From an uncultured Trueperaceae bacterium (GTDB lineage Bacteria > Deinococcota > Deinococci > Deinococcales > Trueperaceae), in assembly GCA_913062675.1 (NCBI GenBank), contig CAJXWR010000008.1, forward strand, positions 1 through 43,355: DNA of 43,355 nt. The letters are read 5' to 3'. The translations under genes were made by a program, and so were the position numbers. The notes under the pieces were generated by a model. The model was given only the letters and a program-made list of their open reading frames with translations, searched no databases and was not told the DNA's origin. Positions 26,217 through 34,583 of the stretch are shown in pieces. Within the stretch, counting starts at the first letter, position 1. Each line of letters starts with the position of its first letter.

Positions 26217-26866
26217 TGAACGAACCGAAACTCGCCACCACGCCTACCGTGCATGCCAACGTGACGCTTCACGAGGTGACGTTCGGCGTCTACAACGAAG
26301 TGGGTGCGGACAGCCACCTCGAGCACGTTCGCTACGGTGACTACGCCTACAACGGACCGCGTTGCATCCTCCAGAACGTGGACGTGGGACCGTTCGCAAA
26401 CATCGCGGCTGCCGTTCGCATCGGTGCGACGGCGCACCCAATGGAGCGGGCCACGCAGCACCACTTCACCTACCGCAGGGTGATGTATGGATTCGCCGAG
26501 GAGGACGACGAGGCATTCTTCGCCTGGCGTCGTGCGCAACGTGCGGTCGTGGATGCCGACACGTGGATTGGACATGGCGCCATCCTCATGCCCGGTGTTC
26601 GCGTCGGCGTCGGTGCCGTCGTTGGGGCAGGAGCGGTCGTCACGCGCGACGTGGCGGCGTACGGGATCGCCGTGGGCACGCCGGCACGCGTCGTGAAGCG
26701 ACGCTTCGACGACGATACGGTGGCCGCCCTGCTCGAGATCGCTTGGTGGCGTTGGAGCCACGATCAGCTCCGCGCGGCCCTCGAAGCGTTCAGTGGTCCC
26801 GTCGATGCTTTCATCGAAGCGTACCGGGACGGTCCACCCAACGTGACGACGGAGGAGGGAGCGTGA
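26213..26866 (+). CDS. Phosphonate-operon hexapeptide-repeat transferase
   Basis: A 217-residue left-handed beta-helix protein with hexapeptide repeats, e.g. IGHGAILMPGVRVGVGAVVG then AGAVVTRDVAAYGIAVGTPA (about 122-161), the acyl-CoA-dependent acetyltransferase pattern. The N-terminal part (FGVYNEVGADSHLEHVRYGD) and ATAHPMERATQHHFTYR match the family of hexapeptide transferases found in phn operons. By analogy to PhnO it may acetylate aminophosphonates, but that is unproven. It starts GTG-ATG at the phnM stop and overlaps phnL by 4 bases. Confidence 0.85.
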   Translation: MMNEPKLATTPTVHANVTLHEVTFGVYNEVGADSHLEHVRYGDYAYNGPRCILQNVDVGPFANIAAAVRIGATAHPMERATQHHFTYRRVMYGFAEEDDEAFFAWRRAQRAVVDADTWIGHGAILMPGVRVGVGAVVGAGAVVTRDVAAYGIAVGTPARVVKRRFDDDTVAALLEIAWWRWSHDQLRAALEAFSGPVDAFIEAYRDGPPNVTTEEGA

Positions 26867-27561
26867 ACGAGCCGGTGCTGTCCCTCCGCAACGTGTCGAA
26901 GGCCTTCACGTTGCATGCGCAGGAGCAGCGTGTCGAAGGGTGCAGGGACGTCACGTTTGACCTCGCGCCGGGCGAGTTCGTCGGCATCACGGGACGCAGC
27001 GGAAGTGGGAAGTCGACGGTCCTGAAGCTGATCTACCGGACCTACCTGCCGCAGGCGGGCGAGATGCGTTACGCATCCGAAGCGTTCGGTTCGATCGACC
27101 TTGCGCGAGCGGACGAACGGACGGTCCTCGCACTGCGTCGCCAGGAGATTGGCTACGTCAGCCAGTTCCTGCGCGTCGTTCCGCGCACCACGGCTCGGGA
27201 GGTAGTCGAGAGCGCCATGCGAGAGACCGGTACCGACCCGTCCGCAGCGCGGGCGGAAGCGGAACGGCTCCTCGAGCACTTCGAGTTGCCGAAGGCGTTG
27301 TGGGAGTCGTTCCCGCAGACCTTCTCGGGTGGCGAAAAACTGCGGGTGAACGTTGCACGCGCAATGATCAAGCGGCCCCGCATCCTGCTCCTCGATGAGC
27401 CCACGGCCAGCCTCGACGCGCACAGTAAGTCCAAGGTCCGGGCGCTCCTCGCTTCGCTCAAGACCGAAGGCACGACGATGCTCGGCATTTTTCACGACCT
27501 CGCCTTCATGGAGGGCGTCTGCGACCGTGAACTTCACATGGAGGCTGGCATCCTGTCGTAA
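26863..27561 (+). CDS. phnL: C-P lyase ATP-binding subunit PhnL
   Basis: A 232-residue ABC-type ATPase. Walker A GRSGSGKST is at 44-52, signature FSGGEKLRVNVARAM, Walker B ILLLDEPTASLDA, and H-loop in MLGIFHDLAFME. The phrase LRRQEIGYVSQFLRVVPRTT is diagnostic of PhnL. It assists PhnI in coupling phosphonate to ATP. GTG follows GGAGGAGGGA. In this operon it is moved to the end, after phnM and the hexapeptide gene. A convergent gene ends 29 bases downstream; no terminator is obvious in that gap. Confidence 0.93.
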   Translation: MNEPVLSLRNVSKAFTLHAQEQRVEGCRDVTFDLAPGEFVGITGRSGSGKSTVLKLIYRTYLPQAGEMRYASEAFGSIDLARADERTVLALRRQEIGYVSQFLRVVPRTTAREVVESAMRETGTDPSAARAEAERLLEHFELPKALWESFPQTFSGGEKLRVNVARAMIKRPRILLLDEPTASLDAHSKSKVRALLASLKTEGTTMLGIFHDLAFMEGVCDRELHMEAGILS

Positions 27562-27590
27562 CGGAAGGCGCGCCACCGAGCCCCGTCGTT

Positions 27591-28520
27591 TCAGTGGGAC
27601 CTGTCCTTGAACCACGCGACCGTCGTGGGAATGCCCTCGGCGAGGGGGGTGGGTCGAAGTGCGTACACGGCGTTGATTCGATTCGAACGCACGAGGTACG
27701 GGCGCGTGAGGTTGGGCAGCAGTTCCACCATCTCGCGTGCATCCCGGCGGAACGCCGCGCCGAGCCGCAACGTCCACGGGCCCATGGCGCGCACCTTCGC
27801 CTCCACCCCCGCCACGCTTGCGGCGAGGACGGCAAACTGTTCCGGCGTGACGGCCGGCGCATGCGGCGCGAACCAGAGCTTGCCGAGGGACGACTCGTAG
27901 GTGACGAGCTCGGCAGCCGCTCGCCCCACGTCCGGTGCGTAGGCGGCCGCATGCGGAACGTCCGAATCGCCAATCCACTGCGCACCCTTCCCAGCGAGCA
28001 AGGGCGCGAAGAAGCGCTCCCCGAACAGTGACGTGGTGACGCCAGGCCCGTACAGGTCGGCCGCCCGGAGGATCGTCGCGCGCACGCGTCCCACCTCGTG
28101 TGCTGCCTGGACCCTCTCCGCGAGTCGCTGCCGCAGTGCGCCTTTGCGACCCAACGGCGAAATGCGCGATTCCTCGTGAAGCTCCCCCACCGGCTCGTGC
28201 ATGTACAGGTTCTCGAACGACAGGTAGCGCGCCCCGTGCGCCTCCGCCGCCGCCAGTGCTCCCTCCTGCAACGCCGGAAGGTCACGCTCCCACGACGCGT
28301 ACGGAACGCCCAGCATCTGCAGGACGCTCGCCGCACCCTCACTCACTTCGACCGCTTGTCGCACGTCACGCACGTCGGCCGCCACGACCTCCACCGCGAC
28401 GGGCAACAGGTCGGGACGACGACCCGAACGGTTCACCACCCGCACCGCATGCCCCTTCTCGACCAGTGCGCGCGCCGTCCAGCAGCCCACCGGCCCCGAC
28501 CCGAGAATCACGTGCAGCAT
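27591..28520 (-). CDS. NAD(P)-dependent epimerase/dehydratase-like protein (extended SDR)
   Basis: A 309-residue atypical or extended short-chain dehydrogenase. The nucleotide-binding motif is VILGSGPVGCWTARAL (residues 4-19). The middle holds YLSFENLYMHEPVGELHEES in the position of the catalytic Tyr region, but the classic YxxxK is not seen, as in several atypical SDR groups. DLYGPGVTTSLFGERFFAPL resembles nucleotide-sugar epimerases. It starts with ATG overlapping the stop of the glycoside hydrolase gene (ATGA), so the two are coupled. Substrate unknown; a sugar is plausible from context. Confidence 0.72.
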   Translation of the reverse strand: MLHVILGSGPVGCWTARALVEKGHAVRVVNRSGRRPDLLPVAVEVVAADVRDVRQAVEVSEGAASVLQMLGVPYASWERDLPALQEGALAAAEAHGARYLSFENLYMHEPVGELHEESRISPLGRKGALRQRLAERVQAAHEVGRVRATILRAADLYGPGVTTSLFGERFFAPLLAGKGAQWIGDSDVPHAAAYAPDVGRAAAELVTYESSLGKLWFAPHAPAVTPEQFAVLAASVAGVEAKVRAMGPWTLRLGAAFRRDAREMVELLPNLTRPYLVRSNRINAVYALRPTPLAEGIPTTVAWFKDRSH

Positions 28521-29740
28521 CACGCATCCTCCCCCAGGAACGCCCGATACAACCGCGCCGCCTGCCCAGATGGGTCGCGGTAGTACGCATCGGCGTCCAC
28601 GTCCATCGCCACGCTCCGCACGGCCGGTCGAACCTCCGGCTCCTCGGCAGCGAACGCACGAAGCGTCTCGGCATGCGGCTTCAGGCTCCCGTCGGGACGC
28701 ACCAGACCAAAGAACCGCTCGTGACCCGTGTCCCGGCATGGCGGTTCGTTCCACAAGCTCTCGTGATAATCGGCGAAGCACCACGCCATCGCGCCCGTCG
28801 CCCCCACCTCCACCAACTTGGGCAGCACCGCCTCCACGTACGCCGCGAGGTCCTCCTCGCTCGCCATGAACTGCTCGTACGGACCGTCCGGCCCGTCGAA
28901 GGTCTGCACGCCCGACGGATCCCCCGGCGCGGCGGTGCAGCCACCCCACTCCTCCATCAATACCGGTACACCCCCCGCCAAAGCCGAGGTGAGCGCCACG
29001 CTGAACGGCACCAGGTCCGGATCGAGCGGGTGCCGCGCTAACGGCAGGTACATCGGGTAGGCGTGCATCACCGCACGGTCCGTCTCCGCGAATACGTCCG
29101 GCACCCGCAAGCCGTTGTCGAACAACAAACTGTCGGCATGCAAGCCCATCGTGACCGGGTGAACCCCATCGATCTCGCGAATCACCGCCCGCATGTCACG
29201 CACCCACGCCCGCCCCGCCGTCGCGCTCGCCGGCTTGGCGAACAAATCGGGTTCGTTCCCGAGGTTCCACATCCACACGCCCTCGTGATCATGAAACGCA
29301 TCCACGACCGTCTCGAGAAGCAACCGCTCGGCGGCGAGCGCCTGATCGTCGTGGAACATGTTCCGATACGACGTATCCACCAGCGAGCCTGCCACCACGC
29401 GTTGCCGCGGCGACGGCAACGGCGCGGTGCGACTCGTGAGCCAACGCGGCACCCAGTTCGGACCGCTCATGTGCCCCGTGAAGAACGTGACGTCGATCCC
29501 GAGGTCACGCTCCGCGGCTGCGTCCAGCACCGCCTCCAGGTCGCGAAGGCGCTGGGTGGGCACGCGGTCCGGTTCCGGCTGCCAGTCGTCCCAAAGCAAG
29601 AAGATGCGCACGACGTGCAGACCCAGCTCGGCGATCAGGTCGAACTCCTCGCGGACCTCCCCGGCATCGAAGTCCGACCACCAGCGCATCGCCTTCCGTC
29701 TCGGCCAGTAGTTGACGCCCAACGTGAACCGTTCACTCAT
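28520..29740 (-). CDS. Glycoside hydrolase, GH5-like (clan GH-A) family
   Basis: A 406-residue TIM-barrel glycosidase. The acid/base Glu is E163 in VWMWNLGNEPD, and the nucleophile is likely E263 or E264 in VPVLMEEWGG, the clan GH-A arrangement (strands 4 and 7). It begins FTLGVNYWPRRKAMRWWSDF, a common start of GH5/GH2-like cellulase-family proteins. No signal peptide is visible, so it acts inside the cell or on imported oligosaccharides. Trp-rich segments fit sugar binding. It is transcribed ahead of the epimerase-like gene and divergently from birA (23-base gap). Confidence 0.78.
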   Translation of the reverse strand: MSERFTLGVNYWPRRKAMRWWSDFDAGEVREEFDLIAELGLHVVRIFLLWDDWQPEPDRVPTQRLRDLEAVLDAAAERDLGIDVTFFTGHMSGPNWVPRWLTSRTAPLPSPRQRVVAGSLVDTSYRNMFHDDQALAAERLLLETVVDAFHDHEGVWMWNLGNEPDLFAKPASATAGRAWVRDMRAVIREIDGVHPVTMGLHADSLLFDNGLRVPDVFAETDRAVMHAYPMYLPLARHPLDPDLVPFSVALTSALAGGVPVLMEEWGGCTAAPGDPSGVQTFDGPDGPYEQFMASEEDLAAYVEAVLPKLVEVGATGAMAWCFADYHESLWNEPPCRDTGHERFFGLVRPDGSLKPHAETLRAFAAEEPEVRPAVRSVAMDVDADAYYRDPSGQAARLYRAFLGEDA

Positions 29741-29763
29741 GCCGCAGCGTACCCTTGCACCTG

Positions 29764-30729
29764 ATGCACGTCCTGAGCGATGACTCTCACCTGCTGCGCA
29801 CCGTCGCGCCGGAAGGCGATACGGCTCCCCACGCTGGCGCACCGCCGGACGGGGAGGCGCACGCCTTGTGGCGCACCCTCGCCGGCGACCGGCCCGCTTG
29901 GTCGGTCGAGCGTCACGACGTCGACGCCCCTCCCGGTCCTTGGATCGTCCTGCGCGAGGCGAGCGTCTCCCACCTCGACGTCCTCGGCGCTCTCGTGGCC
30001 GGCGGGCAGTCGCTGCCCGACGGCACCACCGCCGTCGCCATGGCGGGCCGATTTCAAGGTCAACGCGGCCGCATTTGGCACGCCGAGCCCGGCAACCTGC
30101 AACTCGTCACGCACCTCCACGTCGGACTTCCCGCCGATACGGTGCAAGCGGCCCTCGCCGCCCTGCCCGCCGTCGCCGTCGCCGACGCCATCACGACCCT
30201 CGCGGGCGTTGAAGGCCTCGTGGGCGTGAAGTGGGTGAACGACGTCGTGTGGCGCGACGCAAAGGTCGCCGGCGTCCTCACCCGCAGCGACGTGACGGCC
30301 GGCATGGTACGCAGCGTCCGATTCGGGATTGGCGTGAACGTTGCGCGCACGCCCACGCTGCCCCCCGGCGATCCTGCCGCCCTTCCCCCCGCCGCCCTCG
30401 CCGACGCGCATGCGACGTTCGCCATAACGGGTGCCTGGGCCGTGCTCCTTCCCCACGTCGTCGAGCGGCTCGCCACCCTGCGGGACCTGCTCCAGTGTGA
30501 GGGCGCCGACGCCATCGTCGACCGTTACCGCGCACACGCCACCTTCCTCGGGCGTGACGTGACGATCCACCCGGTCGATGCACCTGCCGATGCGCCCCCC
30601 ATCGTCACGGGTCGCGTGGAGGCCCTCTTGCCCGACTTGACGCTCCGCATCGAGGGCGCCCCGAAGCCCATTGCGACGGGCCGCATGCGCTTCCAGGCAA
30701 CCCAATCGTCCCACCACGCCAAACGGTAG
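29764..30729 (+). CDS. birA: Biotin--protein ligase (BirA catalytic domain)
   Basis: A 321-residue protein. The ligase domain has AGRFQGQRGRIWHAEPGNLQ (about 94-112), the counterpart of the GRGRxGRxW biotinyl-AMP loop, and KWVNDVVWRDAKVAGVLTRS (156-175) with the conserved KWxND and catalytic Lys in KVAG. A small SH3-like end follows. There is no N-terminal helix-turn-helix, so it is not a BirA repressor; instead residues 1-55 are of unknown type. It lies just upstream of the biotin-dependent decarboxylase genes and probably biotinylates Lys596 of the alpha subunit. The loop Gly-rich motif is divergent (GRFQGQRGR), so activity deserves some caution. Confidence 0.8.
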   Translation: MHVLSDDSHLLRTVAPEGDTAPHAGAPPDGEAHALWRTLAGDRPAWSVERHDVDAPPGPWIVLREASVSHLDVLGALVAGGQSLPDGTTAVAMAGRFQGQRGRIWHAEPGNLQLVTHLHVGLPADTVQAALAALPAVAVADAITTLAGVEGLVGVKWVNDVVWRDAKVAGVLTRSDVTAGMVRSVRFGIGVNVARTPTLPPGDPAALPPAALADAHATFAITGAWAVLLPHVVERLATLRDLLQCEGADAIVDRYRAHATFLGRDVTIHPVDAPADAPPIVTGRVEALLPDLTLRIEGAPKPIATGRMRFQATQSSHHAKR

Positions 30730-30755
30730 TGCAGAGTACGATGAGGGTCGAGAGG

Positions 30756-30773
30756 GCGGTCCCCACGGACCGC
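30756..30773 (+). other. Small hairpin between birA and the decarboxylase gamma gene
   Basis: GCGGTCC (30756-30762) pairs with GGACCGC (30767-30773) around CCAC. No T-tract follows. It could slightly attenuate read-through from birA or be incidental. Confidence 0.3.
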
Positions 30774-30796
30774 TCACAGGTCGGAGGCGCACGCAC

Positions 30797-31078
30797 GTGA
30801 ACGAAACCCCCCTGTGGATGCTGTCGATCAATGCCTTCCTCGCCGTGATCGTTCTGCTCAGTTTGCTCGGCGGCGTGCTGAAGGCCATCACCACAATCTT
30901 CCCGGCTGCCGCTGCGCCCGTACCGCCCGCGCGAACGGAGGACGACCGCGCGCCTGCCACACGCTCGGGGGGTGCGACCGATCCGTTCGTGCTCACCGCC
31001 ATTCAGATCGCCGTGCAGCGTGCCCACCCGGGCGCGCAGGTTCGTGACGTTCGTGAACGCACCGAAGGGGCCTCCTGA
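30797..31078 (+). CDS. Na+-translocating decarboxylase gamma subunit (OadG-like)
   Basis: A 93-residue protein with one N-terminal transmembrane helix (about 6-30, AFLAVIVLLSLLGGVLKAIT), an Ala/Pro linker and a short C-terminal domain (DPFVLTAIQIAVQRAHPGAQ). This is the plan of OadG, which holds the alpha and beta subunits together. GTG at 30797 follows GGAGG. Its stop overlaps the ATG of the alpha gene (TGATG). OadG proteins are poorly conserved, so the call rests on architecture and position. Confidence 0.7.
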   Translation: MNETPLWMLSINAFLAVIVLLSLLGGVLKAITTIFPAAAAPVPPARTEDDRAPATRSGGATDPFVLTAIQIAVQRAHPGAQVRDVRERTEGAS

Positions 31079-32973
31079 TGATCCACTCCAGCAGCGGCAA
31101 GAAGATTCGCGTCATGCTCACCGCCTTCCGCGACGGACTGCAAAGCGTGTTCGGAGGGAAGGTACGCGTCGCCGACGTCCTCCCAGCCCTCGAGGCCGCC
31201 AAGGATGCCGGGGTTCGCCACTTCGAGTTCGGGGGTGGTGCACGCTTCCAGGCGCCGTTCTTCTACGTGGGGGAGAACCCGTTCGAGGCGATGGACCAGA
31301 TGCGCGACGTGGTGGGGGATGGCGTCGACCTGCAAATCCTGACGCGCAGCGTGTCCGGCGTGACCCTGACGGGTCAGGGACCCGAAGCGCTTGCGCTGCA
31401 AGCGAAACTCATGCAGCGGCATGGGACGACCATCGACCGCAACTTCGACTTCATGAACGACGTGGACAATCTCATCGGCACCGGCAAACCGATCGTCGAG
31501 GCAGGCATGCACCACCAGGTGACCGTCTCCCTGATGGGCCTCCCGTACGCCTCGCAGGACGTGCACACCCCCGCGTTCTACGTCGACGTCGCCCGCCGGC
31601 TGCTCGACGGCGACACGGAGATCCACTCGCTGTGCCTCAAGGACGCGTCGGGCACGACCGACCCGAACACCGTGTACGAAACGACGAAGGGCATCAAGGC
31701 CCTCCTCGGCTCGGAGATTCCCCTGTGGTTCCACACGCACGACACGGCCTCCATGGCGGTCGCGTGCAACATGGCGGCCATCGAGGGGGGCGCTGACGGC
31801 GTCGACCTGTCCATCCGTCCGCTTGCATCGGGCACCTCGCAACCCGACGTGCGCAGCATGGCGCACGCGCTCAAGAACACCGGGTTCAGCCTCGACCTCG
31901 ACGCGAACGCGGTGGGTGCGGTGGAGACGATCCTCGAAGAGGGCCTCGCCGCCTACGACTTCAACCCCATCACCCTCGCGGCCGACGCGCGCGTCGTGGG
32001 GTTCCCCATGCCGGGCGGCGCGATTGGACCGAACGTGTACATGATGAAGGAGGCGGGCATTCTCGACCGGTACGCCGACGTGCTCGCCGAGTTCCCCGTC
32101 GTCGTGAAGGCGGGGGGTGCCTGGACGAGCGTGACGCCCGGCTCGCAGCAGTACTGGCTGCAAGCGTTCAACAACGTGCTGTACGGCCGGTGGGAGAAGA
32201 TCAACGAGGGGTACGGCAAGAGCGTGCTCGGCTACTTCGGTCGGCCACCCGAAACGCCCGACCCGGAGGTCGTGGCCAAGGCGGCGGAGCAACTCGGCCT
32301 GCCTCCGTTCGAAGGGGATCCGCTCGCCGCGGCGGCCGACAGTCTCACCCCTGCGCGGGAAGCGTTGCGGGAACGCGGTCTCAAGGAGAGCGACGAGAAC
32401 GTGTTCCTGGTCGCGGCCGCCATCGTTCCGGGCAAGAGCATGGACCTCAACGAAGGCATCCGCCTCCTCGAGGGTCGCGCCCGCGTGAAGCTGCCGCTCA
32501 AGCAGGACGCAGCTCCCGCGACGCCCGCCACGCCCGCCATTCCTGCCGCGCCCGCCGCACCCGCGGCTGCGTGGAACGAACCGGTCAGTACCCAAGTGAC
32601 CGTGCAGGAGGGCGGCGTGACGCGCACGTTCGACGTGACGATTGCGCCCCCCGGATCCACCTCCGCCGCGACGCCGGGTCAAGTGACGACGCCTCCACCG
32701 GCGACTCCGGCGCCCCCACCCGCCGCTGCACCCGCCGCTGCACCCGTCGCCGCGACCCCCGTTCACTCCCCGTTCGGCGGGTCGGTCGAGGTCCTCGCGC
32801 TGCACGTCGCCGTCGGCGATCACGTGGAGACCGGTCAGGTGGTCGCCACCGTCGAAGCGATGAAGGCCGAGCACGACGTCCGCTCGCCCGTCGCCGGCAC
32901 GGTCACCTCCCTCGATGCGCGTCCCGGTGACGAGGTCGGTCCCGAGGCCGCCATCGTCACGATTGGAGGCTGA
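31078..32973 (+). CDS. Biotin-dependent Na+-translocating decarboxylase alpha subunit (OadA/PycB-like)
   Basis: A 631-residue protein. The N-terminal carboxyltransferase TIM barrel (about 8-300) has metal/substrate residues in TAFRDGLQSVF (D19), the catalytic Lys in LCLKDASGT (K188) and HTHDTASM (H219, H221). A linking domain (about 300-480) follows, then an Ala/Pro-rich hinge and a biotinyl domain with EAMKAE, biotin site K596. The first motif differs from the usual RDAHQS of oxaloacetate decarboxylase, and the GGGARFQ phrase replaces WGGATF, so this is a divergent subgroup; oxaloacetate is likely but another acid is possible. It transfers CO2 to biotin, released by the beta subunit with Na+ export. 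Confidence 0.85.
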   Translation: MIHSSSGKKIRVMLTAFRDGLQSVFGGKVRVADVLPALEAAKDAGVRHFEFGGGARFQAPFFYVGENPFEAMDQMRDVVGDGVDLQILTRSVSGVTLTGQGPEALALQAKLMQRHGTTIDRNFDFMNDVDNLIGTGKPIVEAGMHHQVTVSLMGLPYASQDVHTPAFYVDVARRLLDGDTEIHSLCLKDASGTTDPNTVYETTKGIKALLGSEIPLWFHTHDTASMAVACNMAAIEGGADGVDLSIRPLASGTSQPDVRSMAHALKNTGFSLDLDANAVGAVETILEEGLAAYDFNPITLAADARVVGFPMPGGAIGPNVYMMKEAGILDRYADVLAEFPVVVKAGGAWTSVTPGSQQYWLQAFNNVLYGRWEKINEGYGKSVLGYFGRPPETPDPEVVAKAAEQLGLPPFEGDPLAAAADSLTPAREALRERGLKESDENVFLVAAAIVPGKSMDLNEGIRLLEGRARVKLPLKQDAAPATPATPAIPAAPAAPAAAWNEPVSTQVTVQEGGVTRTFDVTIAPPGSTSAATPGQVTTPPPATPAPPPAAAPAAAPVAATPVHSPFGGSVEVLALHVAVGDHVETGQVVATVEAMKAEHDVRSPVAGTVTSLDARPGDEVGPEAAIVTIGG

Positions 32974-32974
32974 C

Positions 32975-34129
32975 GTGGGCGACTGGGCGGCCCTGCTCGA
33001 AGGGAGCGGCTTCTGGTCGCTCACCTGGCAGAACGGCGTGATGTTCCTCGTCGGCGGGATCCTCATCTACCTTGCGGTGCGCCACAAGTACGAACCGCTC
33101 CTGCTGGTCCCCATCGGGTTTGGTGCGGTGCTCGCCAACCTGCCCGGCGCGAACCTTGCCGCGTCGAGCAGTTACGTCGCCGAGCCCGGTGCGAACCTCC
33201 CACTGCTGCAACTCATTTACGACGCGGGCATCAAGACCGAGCTCCTGCCTCCCCTAATCTTCCTCGGGGTGGGTGCCCTGACCGACTTCCGTCCCCTGCT
33301 CGCCCGCCCGTTCGTGCTGATCCTCGGGGCCGCTGCTCAGGTCGGCATCTTCGTCGCCGCGCTCGGAGCGCACTACGTGTTCGGTTTCACGGTCGAGGAG
33401 GCCGCCTCGATCGGCATCATCGGTGGGGCGGACGGTCCCACGTCGATCTTCCTTACCGCCATTCTGGCCCCCGAACTGCTTGGCGCGGTGGCGGTCGCCG
33501 CGTATAGCTACATGGCGCTCGTTCCCGTGATTCAACCGCCCGTATTGCGGCTCCTCACCAGCAAGGCAGAACGCGAAATTCCCGTCTCGCAGGAACGACC
33601 GGTATCGCGCACGGCAGTCATCGTGTTCCCCATCGCCGTGACGGTCGTCGTGTCGCTCGTCGTTCCGCCCGCCGCGCCGCTCGTAGGACTATTGATGTTC
33701 GGCAACCTGCTGCGCGAGTCGGGAGTGACCGACCGGCTCTCGAAGACGGCGTCGGGACCGCTCATCAACATCGTCACGATCCTGCTCGGCCTCGTCATTG
33801 GCGCGACGATGGATGGCGGCAGTTTCCTGAGTGCCGAAACGTTGTTCATCCTGCTGCTCGGCATGGTCGCGTTCGTCGCGAGCACCGCTGGCGGAATCCT
33901 GCTCGCCAAGCTCATCAACCTGGTGCTGCCGCGCGAGAAACGCATCAACCCCTGCATCGGTGCGGCCGGCGTGTCCGCCGTGCCCATGTCGGCCCGCGTC
34001 GTTCAGAGCTTCGTGGCGACGCACACGCAGGGTCGCGTCAACCCGCTCATGGCAGCCATGGGGCCGAACGTGGCGGGCGTGATCGGCTCCGCCGTCGCAG
34101 CGGGCGTGTTCCTCGCGATTCTGCGTTAG
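32975..34129 (+). CDS. Na+-translocating decarboxylase beta subunit (OadB-like)
   Basis: A 384-residue polytopic membrane protein. The Na+-site motif GGADGPTSIFLT is at 150-161, with D153 the likely essential Asp. The second conserved motif is near the C-terminus: INPCIGAAGVSAVPMSARVV. It decarboxylates carboxybiotin and pumps Na+ out. GTG follows GGAGGC. Its TAG overlaps, on the opposite strand, the TAA of the arsR-like gene (34126-34129), so the genes are convergent with no spacer. Confidence 0.9.
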   Translation: MGDWAALLEGSGFWSLTWQNGVMFLVGGILIYLAVRHKYEPLLLVPIGFGAVLANLPGANLAASSSYVAEPGANLPLLQLIYDAGIKTELLPPLIFLGVGALTDFRPLLARPFVLILGAAAQVGIFVAALGAHYVFGFTVEEAASIGIIGGADGPTSIFLTAILAPELLGAVAVAAYSYMALVPVIQPPVLRLLTSKAEREIPVSQERPVSRTAVIVFPIAVTVVVSLVVPPAAPLVGLLMFGNLLRESGVTDRLSKTASGPLINIVTILLGLVIGATMDGGSFLSAETLFILLLGMVAFVASTAGGILLAKLINLVLPREKRINPCIGAAGVSAVPMSARVVQSFVATHTQGRVNPLMAAMGPNVAGVIGSAVAAGVFLAILR

Positions 34130-34422
34130 TTGGGCTCCGCTACGCGCGCCTCGATGGCCTGCGCGAGGGAACGAAAGGCAGCGCGATCGAGGTCGAAGTA
34201 CACGTAGCGGCCGCGACGGTCTGCGCGCACCAGGCCGGCATCGATCAAGATGGTCATGTGGTGACTCACAGTGGGTTGCGAGAGGTCGAGCTTCATCTCG
34301 ATGTCGCAACTGCAAATGCCTTCCTCGTGCCGGTGGCATAGCTGCTCCGGCTTCTCGAGGTACGCGAGGATGGCCAGTCGCGTGTCATCGGCGAGAGCCT
34401 TGAACGCCCGCGAGAAATCCAT
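34126..34422 (-). CDS. ArsR-family transcriptional repressor
   Basis: A 98-residue winged-helix protein. It begins AFKALADDTRLAILAYLEKP, the ArsR start, and the recognition helix is LDLSQPTVSHHMTILIDAGL (45-64), followed by the wing RRGRYVYFDL. Metal-site Cys are in GICSCDIE (C37, C39), close to the ELCVCDL As/Sb site of ArsR, with an extra C29 and nearby His. Thiol-reactive ligands (arsenite, antimonite, or persulfide) are therefore plausible. It is divergent from the molybdoenzyme operon and probably binds the palindrome at 34519-34536. Confidence 0.88.
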   Translation of the reverse strand: MDFSRAFKALADDTRLAILAYLEKPEQLCHRHEEGICSCDIEMKLDLSQPTVSHHMTILIDAGLVRADRRGRYVYFDLDRAAFRSLAQAIEARVAEPN

Positions 34423-34518
34423 GGCGAAATCCTACCTTTGAGGTCGGAGATTGTCCATCCAGCACGCATTTCCCTGGCGCTTCGGGCGGGACGTTCGGCC
34501 CTCTAATGGGGGCGGCGA

Positions 34519-34536
34519 TATTGATTACGGTCAATA
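34519..34536. promoter_or_regulatory. Palindrome before the molybdoenzyme operon (putative ArsR operator)
   Basis: TATTGA (34519-34524) and TCAATA (34531-34536) form a perfect dyad with a 6-base centre, in a locally AT-rich patch. ArsR/SmtB repressors bind AT-rich dyads of the TTGA/TCAA kind. It lies 48 bases before the start of the catalytic subunit and about 97 bases from the arsR ATG, suitable for controlling both directions. No clear -35/-10 pair could be fixed. Confidence 0.5.
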
Positions 34537-34583
34537 CCACAATGCTCGTGAAAGAAAGCACAATCACGAGGAAAGGGGATTCG

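Noticed and set aside
31003-33066. Long minus-strand frame opposite the decarboxylase alpha gene (687 codons)
   Set aside because: Antisense shadow of a clearly identified gene; composition (His, Arg, Val, Gly) is that of a complement frame.
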